DNA from: Neckera pumila
Taxonomy: Eukaryota; Streptophyta; Bryopsida; Hypnales; Neckeraceae
Direction of reading: 5' to 3'
NCBI GenBank assembly: GCA_963969595.1
Contig: OZ018408.1
Span: 17,667,823-17,731,822, forward strand
DNA: 64,000 nt
In this document: one piece after another, positions 11,641 through 22,354 of the stretch
How the letters are laid out: every line of letters starts with the position of its first letter
Position numbering within the stretch: the first letter of the stretch is position 1
Translations under genes and position numbers: made by a program
Notes under the pieces: generated by a model
Database searches by the model: none
What the model saw: the letters and a program-made list of their open reading frames with translations, nothing else
Told to the model about the DNA's origin: nothing

Positions 11641-13465
11641 CTACTCCAACAAACTCTCACAATTATAAATAGTTTCCGTGGCCTCACCATTTTGAGTGCA
11701 TGTGCTTTCAAATTGTTCATTCCCCAATTTTGCATCTTTTCAATTTTTCACTTATGCTTATAAACACACACGCATTTACAATTTTCTACTTGATTCTCGG
11801 GGGCCCACACGTCTTATTAATGCCCCTGTTGTAAAGGGTGACGCTTCTAAGTCAGGAATGTCACCCTGTACAATGGGGGAGCGCCGACTGCGGGAACGGT
11901 GGGAATCCCGGACGCAGCACGGAAATTGGCAATGTACACACATTTAAGAACGTGCAGATTTAGGGTTTGGTGTGGCAGCAATTGGATTCAATCGGTGTGT
12001 TCATTCAGAACACGATGCAGGAAATCGTGCACGAGTCCACGAGTCACAGCACAACCCCGAATGTAGCACGGAGATTGGCAATGTACGTAGTTGAATTTGC
12101 GCAGTGAGTTCATTCAGAACACGATACAGGAAGTTGTTGTTGAGGAAGTAGTCTATTCACGATTTTGTTACGCAACAAGCATTCGATGTTTAGGTGTCCT
12201 AAGACTTGAAATTGCATTTAATTAAACCCGATGTATTTTCTTTGAACTGGGGTTGAGACCCATATGAAGGGGTGCTTGACCTCAAATTGTTTTTTCTGAA
12301 GTGGCGGAGTGAATCATATGTAAGCTTGATTGTTTTGAGGATCAAAGTTGAAGATTGGTATCAATATTTTTTAGTCTGCCAACACCTGGATTGACACACA
12401 TCAGAAAGAACGGAAGTGTCTGTATTTGTGATCACCTTTATTTTTTATTGCCAATAAGTTAGTTGTACTGACAATGAAAATGATGGGTTTACTCTTCAAG
12501 CAATGAGCAATTCGATTCTGGATTCCCAAGTTGGGAGTGTACAGAAGGATTGATACTTGTTTTGCAAACCATTTCTGCTGTCTATAACCCTAATGTCTGA
12601 TTTTTGCTTTGGTATGACTTACAAGCTCGTTAGAGTTGAACTGGTAAACTTTTCTAGTCCTCAAGAAATTCACCTTGAAATTCTCAAGTGCACCCACATT
12701 CCAGAGAGTAAACCCCAAACCCCTCAACTCACTGAATTTGATTTAACATTTAGAATTTTGTCATGTCAAAGTCAATTTGAACAATTGCATACATGCAAAA
12801 GCCAATAACTTAGCAACTCTGCACTTTCAATTAGAGGCCTTTGGACAAGTCACTTGGTAGTTTGATAGAATTCTTTGAATATTGATGTCGTCAATTTTCG
12901 TGTATCATTTGTATCATAGATATATATCTCAAATATGGTGAGCTATCACATTTGTGCCTCTAATTCAGTTCAACCTTATGTCTATGTGTAAATACTTAGT
13001 CAATATGTGGAATTTTGAAATTATGTGGAATCGTCAAGGAAATGATAGACGGAATGGTTTATTAAATCTGTACTTCCTCTATTTGAGAGTACAAAGAGGA
13101 GGTACTGGACAATATTCTCTGTTTCCGTCAATCTTTCTTATCTTTTTTGTCAACTAGTCTTAGTTCAGTGTGCTAATGGCAACTGTAGTATTTTCTTATC
13201 TGTGCATTCAGTTGATACTTTAACATGTACAAGGTAATGCTTGTCTTTAGAGATTGAAAACTACGGGAATAGCATATTTTATTTTGTCTAGTCTGATTTT
13301 GTGTAGTTCCTTTATTCATGTTAATATTTGACTTCTCAGGAACCTTCTTGCTCATGGTGACAGGGGTTGTGAACATATGGTTTTCACATTACAGAAAACT
13401 CGCAACACTGCTCCGAGAATATGAAGTTGCATCTTAATAGTACAAATTTTACTAGTGACATTAAT
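11641..13465. other. non-coding stretch with a partial direct repeat
   Basis: A TATAAATAG box-like string lies near 11664. GCACGGAAATTGGCAATGTAC (near 11917) and GCACGGAGATTGGCAATGTAC (near 12066) form a direct repeat with related TTCATTCAGAACACGAT strings after each. An open stretch at 12557-12808 contains FGMTYKLVRVEL, which faintly resembles the associated domain of plant F-box proteins, but the support is too weak for a gene call. Confidence 0.35.
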
Positions 13466-13524
13466 TTAGATAGTTACAGCTCCGAGGACATTTGTTAGGT
13501 CGGGTACAAGGAATGCAACAACAC

Positions 13525-14352
13525 CTTTCACTTTCTCGGAAGGAAGAGCAGCAAAGGTGGATTGCATAAAATTGGCAAGGTGATTCTCTTGCTTGAACAC
13601 TTTCACTTGCGCACGCCAATTCAAGCGCCATCAATTGAGCTCAATTACTAACAAGATCAAAATGCAATGTACTCAAAATTAAAATATCCAAAACTCAAAT
13701 GAAATGTAAAATCGAATTTCCAACAAAATAGAACAATTGCTAATCCAATTCTTGCTTAAAAATTCACAACCACTACGTACTTCGTAACTGTTGAAATCAA
13801 GAGATTACAAGATCAAGGCGATGTCATGTTTCATCCATTCCAACAAAGCTACGTCTGTACCTTCTTCCACAACCCAGAGGTCCTAGCTTTTGTCCATCAA
13901 AAGGCTGAGTGGCTTGCTTCACAACCTTAATCCCCACCATCGTTCTAACTCTGCATGGGAGAACATCATTGCACTAAATCAATTCCAATTACAAATCCAA
14001 GACAATTTTCCTAGTCCAAATTAAAGATTCAATGCATGCATGCATCTCCTCCATTCATTCCTCCCTATAGTATTTGAATATCAGTATATATCTATCACAC
14101 AGAGAATGTCACAAACGCCTGAATCCCAAGGTCTGCCCTAATCTAAATGCCCACCTCCGATGGAGCCAATTGGCAAAACCCAAGAAATTAAAACCCCACC
14201 TCCGAATTGCGCAAGAAAGATTGAAGATGGGCAGGTGATGGAAGCGCGACTGAGCATGGGTGGCAAAGGGTGGTTACCTTGTGATGAGGCAAGGGCAGCG
14301 AGAGAATGCAAGGTGGCGGAGTTGAGAGGAATGGAGGAAGGGTGGCGATCAT
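13525..14352 (-). pseudogene. 5' fragment of cytosolic phosphoglucomutase (three exons, frameshifted)
   Basis: Phosphoglucomutase interconverts glucose-1-phosphate and glucose-6-phosphate. On the minus strand a TC-repeat leader precedes a non-coding or short first exon (about 14352-14278, donor AAG/GTAACC). Exon 2 (13950-13861, acceptor CAG, donor AAG/GTACAG) has its ATG at 13940 and reads MVGIKVVKQATQPFDGQK, then TSGLWKK. This matches the family's N-terminal ...DGQKPGTSGLRKK. One base is missing between GQK and TSGL, so the frame breaks. Exon 3 (13606-13525) reads VKVFKQENHLANFMQS...LPSEKVK and ends at a phase-1 donor AAAG/GTGTTG. Its acceptor appears damaged (CAAG instead of CAGG). The catalytic serine region and everything downstream are absent to the left. 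The fragment encodes only about the first 54 residues of a protein usually near 580. Confidence 0.85.
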
Positions 14353-14368
14353 GCAAAAGCACAGATCA

Positions 14369-14395
14369 AGAGAGAGAGAGAGAGAGAGAGAGAGA
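14369..14395. repeat. (AG)n microsatellite
   Basis: An uninterrupted AG run of about 27 bp. Read on the minus strand it is a TC tract just upstream of the phosphoglucomutase fragment, a position typical of plant 5' leaders. Confidence 0.95.
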
Positions 14396-14713
14396 ACTCT
14401 CGATATTGCACCTCAAAGATTGGAAAAAGGGAGCTCCAAGTCCATGATTCATAGATTCACAAGCATATCGTGAATCCAATTGGCACAATATACTAAACAT
14501 TTTTTACCGGTAGTTTAATGTTTAGGAGGATTCAGCAAATTGAGTTTTTTTAATGAGGTTTAGCCAAATGAATTGTCTTCATTCAATCTATTATGTTTGT
14601 TTAGAGGGGCTTCAGATGTAAGGGTGAAAGTGGTTGTTATCTTTCCCGAAATTTGAATTCGATCTAAAATTGATTCTTGGATGCTGTTGATTCTTGGATG
14701 TTGTTGCTTTTAG

Positions 14714-14806
14714 GTGGGCATTCATCCAACAACAGCTGAGGAGCTCGTCACACTTCAAACACCCACAAGGAGAATTAATCCCAAGGGTGAAGTTGTCAAG
14801 CTATAG
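14714..14806 (+). pseudogene. orphan last exon of glutathione reductase
   Basis: After an intron-like end (TTGTTGCTTTTAG at 14701-14713) the frame reads VGIHPTTAEELVTLQTPTRR, then INPKGEVVKL and a TAG at 14804. The motif GIHPT-AEE with its His and Glu is the C-terminal active-site signature of glutathione reductase, which reduces glutathione disulfide with NADPH. The His acts in the partner subunit's active site. The ending TPTRRI fits the plant enzymes. The preceding exons (NADPH and FAD domains, ...VVFSQPEIG...) are not present upstream, so this is an isolated exon. It lies about 360 bp from the phosphoglucomutase fragment, in the opposite direction. Confidence 0.85.
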
Positions 14807-15416
14807 GTTAATGTATAGGTTAATATTGACATAAAAAGCATTGCAATCCATATCACAAAGTGCATCAATTATAACAAGAATGCATGCACATGAATACAAA
14901 CACAAACACTAGGAATACAAGCATAGCGTTGATTTTCCATATTGAATGTATAATTCCAATTCACCCCCACATTATTCTCCAATTCTCTCCAATTCACTCC
15001 CACACTAGAACTGCACTAGTAATAGACAATACACTAGTACTGCAAACGCACCTGTGTAGTTATTTTCAATGTTAGTTTTAAGGATAAAGGCTATGAAAAA
15101 AAATAAAAATATTTATAATAGATCCAACTTTTTTCAATATGTGTTTTTGAAGGTGATTCCTGGGGGGGGCACATGTCTTGTTTTTTAATAAAAATGTGAA
15201 AATAATGTTTAATATGTATAAACCTTTAAGAAGAAGGTACACTAGGAAGGAAAAGTAGAGGAAAATTCTATTAATAGGATAATTAGAAAAGTGCAAGATC
15301 TCATGAAAATAGATACTTTTACATTTTTATTTGTACAAAATAGGAAAAATTATTTTTAAAAAATTATTCATATTGAAAGAATTGATAGTGATGAGATTTC
15401 ACCAAAAGAAATATCT
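14807..15416. other. non-coding spacer
   Basis: It holds only short ORFs and low-complexity AC-rich text (for example 14885-14925). Nothing was recognised. Confidence 0.4.
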
Positions 15417-15765
15417 TAAAACCATCTTCAATGTTCAAAATTGTGTGCAATAGAAGTGTTGCTTGCATTATGAAGAGGACATTAAATAATATATTATCAA
15501 ATCAAATTTCCTTAAGTAGATGTATGCTTTTGTACTATACAAATTGATTATGAAAATTTCAGCTCCAAATCATTAAATTTGGGAACTCCTAATGTTAGAA
15601 AAATCCCTATACCTAATTTCGTGATAGATTAACAAAAATGATTTTGAAATATAAAATGATTTTTTTAAATTTCTAGAGAATAAGGGATCTAATTACCATC
15701 AAGTCAGTCCTGCTCTACTGAAATTTCATGTTCATTGGACTTGTGCTTCAAAGTTATAGCGGATG
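15417..15765 (+). repeat. dispersed repeat, copy 1
   Basis: AAACCATCTTCAATGTTCAAAATTG followed by ATTTCAGCTCCAAATCATTAAATTTGGG is shared with 52400-52895 (same strand) and 36196-36660 (opposite strand). No ORF or terminal repeat was found, so the type of repeat is unknown. Confidence 0.75.
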
Positions 15766-16804
15766 ACAAAAGAGTCATTCTCATTGTAATTGAGAATTGT
15801 ATTGATGTTTCTTGCAATGACCCCTAAATTTATGTACAAAGTAGGATAATGAAAAATATGAAGATGATAGATGTTTTATGTTTATATTTTTATAAATAAG
15901 TCATTTTTTTATCAAAAAATAAAATTACAAATTTATCATTTTTCAACCTTAAATTAAAGGGCTTCATGTCTCGTAAAACTATCATGTAATTCCAACTATA
16001 ATACACTTAAAGTGCAGTTTGAATGCATGAGTTGATGTATAAGATGGAAATTTTGTTGTTTATTGTAATGAAATTATATCTTTATTAGTCTAGTTACATC
16101 TTTATTAGTCTATATGATCCTCATAGATTATGCTAGATTCCATTTTTTAGCTCAATGTATGCTCCTTTGAATTAAAAATAGTATTGAATGTTGACAAATC
16201 ATTACAAATCCTCTACTACTACCTTGTTACCACTATAAGAGGATATTTTGTTTCATTGGATTTTGTTATAGGAGTGCTAAATCGATCTTCACGAAAGTAT
16301 TGAAGCTATTTTCATCTATGGACATGGATGAGGGATGAGAACTATGAAAAAAAACTAAATTATTTATGAAAAAGTGTGTGTTCATCCCTATTAGAGAATA
16401 CCTTCCTATGATATTGTAGCAATTTAAAATATGATTAACTAGAAAAAAAAGAATATATTGTAAGAAGGTTTTTTAATTGTGATGGCCGAAAACCCCCTAA
16501 AAAGGGCCGGTAGAGGGTGTGGCCTGACCTAAACCACCAAGCAATGAACTCTTTTGGACAAAAATCTCAGGCAATTTACTACCAATAGATTCTAGAGCTG
16601 AAAAAAAATGATAAAAACACACACTTAGTTATTGGCTTTAGACTAGGTGAAAAAAAGATCATTTAAGGTAGTCTAGAGGTACCAAGGCAAAAATAAAGCA
16701 CCTAAGGTGATGTCTGGAATGCTATAGTAAATTCAAAGGATTCAAGGATAACAAAAAACATCTAGAGTATGCACAATCCATAAGACAATATGATGCTCCT
16801 CATC
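15766..16804. other. AT-rich spacer left of the copia element
   Basis: No gene or transposon end was recognised. GGGCCGGTAGAGG near 16504 is the only GC-richer patch. Confidence 0.4.
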
Positions 16805-16809
16805 ACTAG

Positions 16810-16987
16810 TATGATAAATTGAATACAATGTAAATAGAAAGACAAAAGATATATTGTATTAATAATAATATAAGTACAAGATGGACAACTTTTTATAAAT
16901 GGAGATGACACCTCTTGATCTAACATAACGGTTTGTGATTCTACATCTAACGTGTAGATGTAACTATCGAATTTAATTGTACTAATA
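16810..16987 (-). repeat. 3' LTR of the copia element
   Basis: It starts TATGATAAATTG (against TGTGATATATTG in the other LTR) and shares AATAGAAAGACAA, ATATAAGTACAAGATG and GATGACACCTCTTGAT with it. The pyrimidine run GCCCTCTTT directly to the right is the polypurine tract read in reverse. Confidence 0.9.
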
Positions 16988-17159
16988 CGCCCTCTTTAAT
17001 TCCATCTAGCCAAATTGAATTATAAACTTTAAAGTCCTAAGATACTGCAAAGTTGACATAGTAATGATTTGAGTCAAATATTTAAAGTAAAATCAAGTTT
17101 TCAAGCTTCAAAGTCATAAAACATCCCCTTGCTATGAATCAAATGAAGTTGTGGTGTCG

Positions 17160-18186
17160 AGGCCGTGGAGGCAAGCATAAAGTTTTACTTTGGAAAGTGA
17201 TTTTGTCAATATATCAGCACATGTAGTGATGGTGGGAGTGGACTTGAATTCAAGGATATGAGATTTTACTTTCTTACATAAGAAGTTATAACGGAAGTCA
17301 ATATGTTTGAAGTTGTCATGATGTTTTGGATTCTCACTGAGTGCAATAAAAGACTAGTTGTCAGTAAATAATATAGGAAAGTTGAAGAGAATATTATATC
17401 TCACATATGATTGTTTGAAGCTACAATAATTCCTTAGCAATTATACTTGCAGCTATGTATATGGCCTTTGTGGAGGAAGATGCAACAACTAATTGTTTAC
17501 GGCTCTGCCAGAAAATAATACATGAAGAATCAAGAAGGAAAATATAGCTGGAGGTAGAACGCCATGAATCAAGGTCACTAGTCTAATTGGCATTATTGTA
17601 GCATATGATAGTATGAAGAGTAGAAGGTTTCATTGAACACCATGATATGTAAGACCAGGGTGCATTATTCCTTTAAAATAACATAGAAGCCTTTAACGCC
17701 AAACCAATAGGTTGGAGCGGGATTAATCATGAATTGAGCTAGATGGTGAACAAGGAAAGTGAGATCCCACCGGGTGCAGGTAAAAAAGGTATTGTAAGCT
17801 GCCAAAAACTTGCTTATAAGGCACAACATTCATAGCTACAATTTTGTCTTGAATGAAATGTATACTTTGGTCTCAAGAATAGTAGATTCCAACTTCAAGA
17901 GGTGTATTGATAGTATTACAATTGAACTTGATAGATTTGATTAAGATGTCAGCAATATATTTGTCTTGGAATAATATCAGAATCTTATTTGATTGATCAC
18001 AACATATTTGGATGCCAAATATATATTCAATCTCGTGGTTGTTTGTCAATGAAAAATGTTGAGTGAATAAAGCTTTTGTAGCACATAAGTATTCCAAGTT
18101 TTTTTATATTAAAATAAGGTCATTGATATAGAGACCCAAGATCAAAAGAAAATTGTGATGATATTTAATCTAAACATCTGTGTTGG
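17160..18186 (-). pseudogene. copia reverse transcriptase C-terminal part and RNase H
   Basis: Reading down from 18186 on the minus strand: FSKCTSNTDV then LYINDLIL, where copia has YVDDLIL, so the first catalytic Asp has become Asn. Next come EYIFGIQI, KYIADILIKS and the ...NTPLEVG block (about 17873-18097). RNase H motifs follow further left: SDLDSWRSTSSYIF and a SSSTKAIYIAA block, where the family has the catalytic STTEAEYIA. Several stops break the frame. Confidence 0.85.
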
Positions 18187-18191
18187 AGGTA

Positions 18192-20380
18192 CTGTGATCT
18201 AGATTTCGCCATCTCACAAAACCCAGAGTAATAGTATAGAGGTTCTAAAATCTTGGGAATGGTCAAATAGTCTAACGTATTAGTAGCTAAAGTCACTTGT
18301 TTTCTAGAATGAAAAGGAATTCAATATGAATTATCATACAACTTCTCAATAGACAATTTATTTTACACTCTTATACCCAAAGGAATAATTTGTTGGCCAG
18401 TCCGTTAAATAATGCTATAGGACGCATGATTGCTGTCTCAGTCCTACCTAGTATTCTAGGGGTATTTCAAAGACGATTTGTCAGGTTGTTCAACAATTTG
18501 TCATGCATGATCTAGACTCTTAAATGCAACATTTCATATATATAATATATAGATTCATTAATTACCATGAAGTTTTTTTACCATAACAATTTGTCCAGTC
18601 ACTACTTAGCTAATCAAATTACTAGTTTAGATGAGTATCAAACAGTCCCAGTCCTCTATGACAAATTGTCCCTATACTAATGCAGGGGGAATGAGTGTGT
18701 AATGCAATTTCAGCTTCCGGCTTCTCTGCACATTATCACAACTTGTTAAAATCAAATAATTTTATCTCTAACTAATCTCCATGAGGTACTGGTCCATAGT
18801 TGTCTTTCGTTCCACAGTCAAGGCAAATTGTCTTCACAGTCAGCTTCAGGTCAAACAAATTGTCGCTACACTACTCAACATATTGCAGCTTTTGGCAATT
18901 AGTCTATCACAAGCTACAAATGTCAATTTATATTAATTTGTTATTTCACAATATCAACATACACTAGTGAACAAATTGACTCATCATAACACAACAAAGT
19001 TCTTTCATGTCAATTTGTATAACTCCTTACATACATCACAAAGACTATTCATATTTAATTTAATATTTCTTTTATTTATAACAATTTTAATTTCCCTTCA
19101 TATTCCAACCACGATTTCATTTTATCGACAACTTGTCAGATACAAAATTAATTCGTATTAAAACAAGAATTTAACATTCAACAATTTGCTCCAAAATTGC
19201 ATATTATAATATTGGCAACAGTTTTAAATAAATTTCACAATTACAACGCATCATACAAATTGTCGTTTTGGAATTTTAAATTAATAATTTAGAATCAAAA
19301 ATCTGACAATTATTAATTTAAACATTTCACAATTTCCTCATTTCATCAATTATAACAAATTACAAACAGTCTGTAAATCTTAATTGTCAAACAAATTGAT
19401 CACCGCATTTGCACATACACAATAATTATGTCATTAAATCTTAATCGAGTTACAGACAAATTGTCAGAATTTACATTACCAATTAGGTGTTCTGATGAAC
19501 AAGTTGTTTTGTGCCCGAACTGGTTTGCCGTGCCATTTGTTCTTCACTGCTGCACTCGAACAAATTGTCTTGCGATTCTTTCTCCTACTACATCATTCTA
19601 ACTCTACTCGCATATTCACTCAGACAAATTGTTCTCTCAATTCTCACTGTAACATTCACATAAAGACTACCAACCACTCAAGAGAAATTCACTCAACCAC
19701 TTGACAAATTGTTTTAAGAACACACATACAAAGAACACAGTTTACCACCACAGCTACTATTATGCAACAAACAATTTGTCTAAAATAATTCAGTCATTCC
19801 AATCACTGGAAATATATCAATGCACAATTACAATTTACACAATTCGTTCTCAAGATCACAATCAAGAAATCCAATCACTGGATATAAACAATTTACACAA
19901 TAATGCAAAGCCCAATTCAAAACTCTCACAAAGTAGTCCACTTGGACTTTCCTTCCAACAACAAATTGTCTAACTCAATTTTCACAATCTCCACAACAGT
20001 ATTCCAATCACTGGAAATACAAGAGACTCAAGTGAAAGAGCACAAAGACAAATGATTACAATATTATATTAACAAAGCACATCCTGTGCTGAAACAGACA
20101 AATTGTCAACAAAAGTACGCTACTGAAGACCGAGAGAGTGGGGGGAAAGAAAGACAAATTGTTCAAAGCTATACTGCCTCAAGCGGTACCAAGACACAAG
20201 TTGAAAAATCTTTACAAAGACAATTCGTCCTACTTCATATCCTGCCTATTTACAACTTTCAAAATCTGAAGTCAATTTGTCCATCTTTTTCTATATAATG
20301 TGAAACTGTTCTTACAAATTGTCTCTTTTACACTATAAAAGACAAATTGACTGAAAAAGCAAAAATTGCTAAGACTACAG
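18192..20380. mobile_element. 2.19 kb insert packed with ACAAATTGT motifs, nested in copia RT
   Basis: The copia RT reading is interrupted exactly here. AGGTAC is present at both edges (18187-18192 and 20379-20384). Joining the flanks through one copy restores the RT reading FSKCTSN. If the duplication is only GTA, the ends read CTGTGATCTAG and, inverted, CTGTAGTCTTAG, which are imperfect terminal inverted repeats. I count about 14 exact copies of ACAAATTGT or its complement, plus about eight with one mismatch. They are spread over the whole insert in both orientations (for example 18493, 18587, 18660, 18856, 19255, 19457, 19560, 19623, 19703, 19770, 19961, 20097, 20153, 20314). CCAATCACTGGA recurs near 19799, 19870 and 20003. 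No transposase ORF was found. A non-autonomous DNA transposon with transposase-binding repeats is the best guess. Confidence 0.75.
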
Positions 20381-20384
20381 GTAC

Positions 20385-20825
20385 ATTTGGAAAACTTTAG
20401 CTTAATAAAAATTCACCAAATAGCTTGTACCAGACATGCGGAGCCCATTTGATGCTATAAATAGATTTAAAGAGTTGACACACTTGGTGTTCTTTTCAGG
20501 ATTGGATATAACCTTCACTGTGAAAAATGTAAATTTCTTCACACAGTATTTGATTTAGAAAGGCAATTATCACATTTACTTGATGGATGTGATAATCATA
20601 AATTGAAGCAAAAGCAAAAAGTATATGTAGAAAAGTCATCTTAATGACAAACAAGTAAGTGTCAAAATAATCGATGCCTTCTGCCTACAAGAATCATTTG
20701 GCAACAAATCAAGCTTTATAACGTGATAGAAAACCATCAAAGTTGAACTTGCGTCAAAAAATCCATTTGGTACTAATTACAAATTTTATTGGGAGGGAGG
20801 TCAACAAGTATCCAAGTTTTATTAT
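20385..20825 (-). pseudogene. copia reverse transcriptase N-terminal part
   Basis: On the minus strand the fragments read NKTWILVDLPP (family NKTWELVDLPPGKK), then EGIDYFDTY, an IHQ-NV-AFLN block (family IHQMDVKTAFLNG) and EEIY...SEGY. They finish with KSIY-IKWAPHVWYKLF, where the family has KSLYGLKQAPRAWY. Single-base frameshifts and stops separate the blocks. The reading resumes at 18186 on the other side of the nested insert. Confidence 0.85.
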
Positions 20826-21309
20826 TTATCAAAGATTGACATTTGGTATCCATAGCTTGTTTCTAATGAGCAGTGTCAAAACTTTGGTTGGCTTTGGCAA
20901 CCATGATGGAACTACTGTTATGAGTTAAAAACACATAAATGTATAAGCTAGCATCATGCTATTTATTGATTGTCGGGCGCCTTATGTTGTGCGTTTTCAG
21001 GTTTGTTGCAAGGGTAACATGTCTGATGGTTGGGACAATCTTAAATGAGTTTGTAGATTCTAAATGGCTGAGCTGGTGAAATTGTGTTAGGGTGTGATAA
21101 GGATCTTGGATTAACCTTTGGTGTAAGGGGAGGAGAAAGTTGCTGGTGTAGATTGGCTCAATATTAAGTTGATTTGGCGCATGTTTTGAAAGGATATGAA
21201 TAGGTGGATCTAGGACAGTATAAAAAGCAATGGAGTCTAATAGTTTTGAGGTATTCGAGTCTATTAGTTGACTTGGTTGTATGAATGCATCTTTTGAGAA
21301 GATACATTG

Positions 21310-21546
21310 CGGCTGAAAAATATATGGGAGGTTGCTAGATCATAAAGCCTATGGCCTTTAATTCCATTAGTTTCAGCATAGCCAATAAAATATACAATAA
21401 TGATCTATCATCAAGTTTCTTGCGTCTTTTGACAGGAACATGAGAAAAGGCTTTGAAGCCAAATATCTTTAAAGTAGATAAATTAGGACAAAGACTAGTC
21501 CATACATAGAAGGGTGTAGTATGATTAGCCCCAAAAGAACATATTA
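21310..21546 (-). pseudogene. copia integrase C-terminal region
   Basis: On the minus strand it reads HTTPFYVWT, then CPNLSTLKIFGFKAFSHVP and KRRKKLDDRS. These match the copia stretch TPYELWTGKKPNLSHLRVFG-KAYVHIP-EKRKKLD. A 284 bp MITE separates it from the integrase core. Confidence 0.85.
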
Positions 21547-21830
21547 GATGATATTTTGGGACATTGGGAGACCGTGAGTTCTCGGAGTGTTCCCTGCGTT
21601 TCTAAACTGCAAAAATATAGTTGCAGCAGTTGGCTAATGTGACAGACAGCGTACCACATCATTTTTGAAATAAATAAAAATAATTTTTTTTGTTATAAAA
21701 GATGTTTGAATTTTTTTACTTTTGTTTGTTTTAATAAATATTTTTTTGACAGCCCGTATCGTTGTTCACAAAATTTGGCCTGATTGGAGAACAAGCCTAA
21801 AACTGCCCTTTAATGCCCCAAAATGTCATC
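21547..21830 (+). mobile_element. TA-flanked MITE, copy a (nested in copia integrase)
   Basis: TA precedes GATGATATTTTGGG and follows CCCCAAAATGTCATC, giving about 15 bp inverted ends. The core TTGCAGCAGTTGGCTAATGTG and the ACAGCCCGTA...TTGGCCTGATTGGAGAA block are shared with the copies at 51321, 56544 and 59827. The TA flank suggests Tc1/mariner-type mobilisation, but outer bases (CAT/ATG) are also inverted, so the duplication length is not certain. Confidence 0.85.
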
Positions 21831-21832
21831 TA

Positions 21833-22350
21833 ATGATTTAAGTTAGCATTTTTCAACATGGTATGTGCGGATGCCACAAGATCTCTGTTTCCATTCTACA
21901 ACTTACTCGGATTTAAGAGGGATTGTAAGGAATGGTAAAGTGGCATTGAATACCATAGTCACCACAAAACTTAGAAAATTGTTTTAGATATAAATTTGCC
22001 ACCCTTGATAGAATGAAGAATAAGTATGTGTTTTGAGATTTGCTTTTCAACCAAAGTCTTAGAAGTTTGAAATTTGGAGAAGTTTCAGACTTCTTGTGTA
22101 AAAAATATATGTGTGTATAACCAAAAATTATCAATAAAGACAAGGAAATATAAGGAGCCGCCTAAAGATGGTCTGGATATGGATTCAGAGAGATCACAAT
22201 GGACTAATGCAAGAACTTTTATAGCAGAGGTTACATTTTCAATAAGATATGATGATTTGGAATATCTTCCAAAAACACAAACTTCACATAGGCTTAAAGT
22301 GGATTTAATTGGCGATAGACCAGGAGCTAGTTCATTGGCCTGCATGAGAT
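21833..22350 (-). pseudogene. copia pre-integrase and integrase core
   Basis: From 22345 leftwards the minus strand reads CEVCVFGRYSKSSYL (pre-integrase CxxC), ALVHCDLSESI with the first catalytic Asp, and PSLGGSLYFLVFIDN, where copia has PSLGG-RYFLTFIDD. A shifted frame follows: FSKFCGDYGIQCHFTIPYNP (family FCKEHGI-HQLTVPYTPQ). The second catalytic block is decayed (IKGGKF where RSDNGGEF is expected). Confidence 0.88.
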
Positions 22351-22354
22351 TTAA

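Noticed and set aside
12557..12808. F-box associated domain fragment
   Set aside because: Only a short FGMTYKLVRVEL stretch resembles it. There is no F-box and no clean frame upstream.
14138..14447. ORFs of 74 and 95 codons around the AG microsatellite
   Set aside because: The plus-strand one translates the AG run into RERERE. The minus-strand one starts at a GTG and overlaps the leader and first intron of the phosphoglucomutase fragment.
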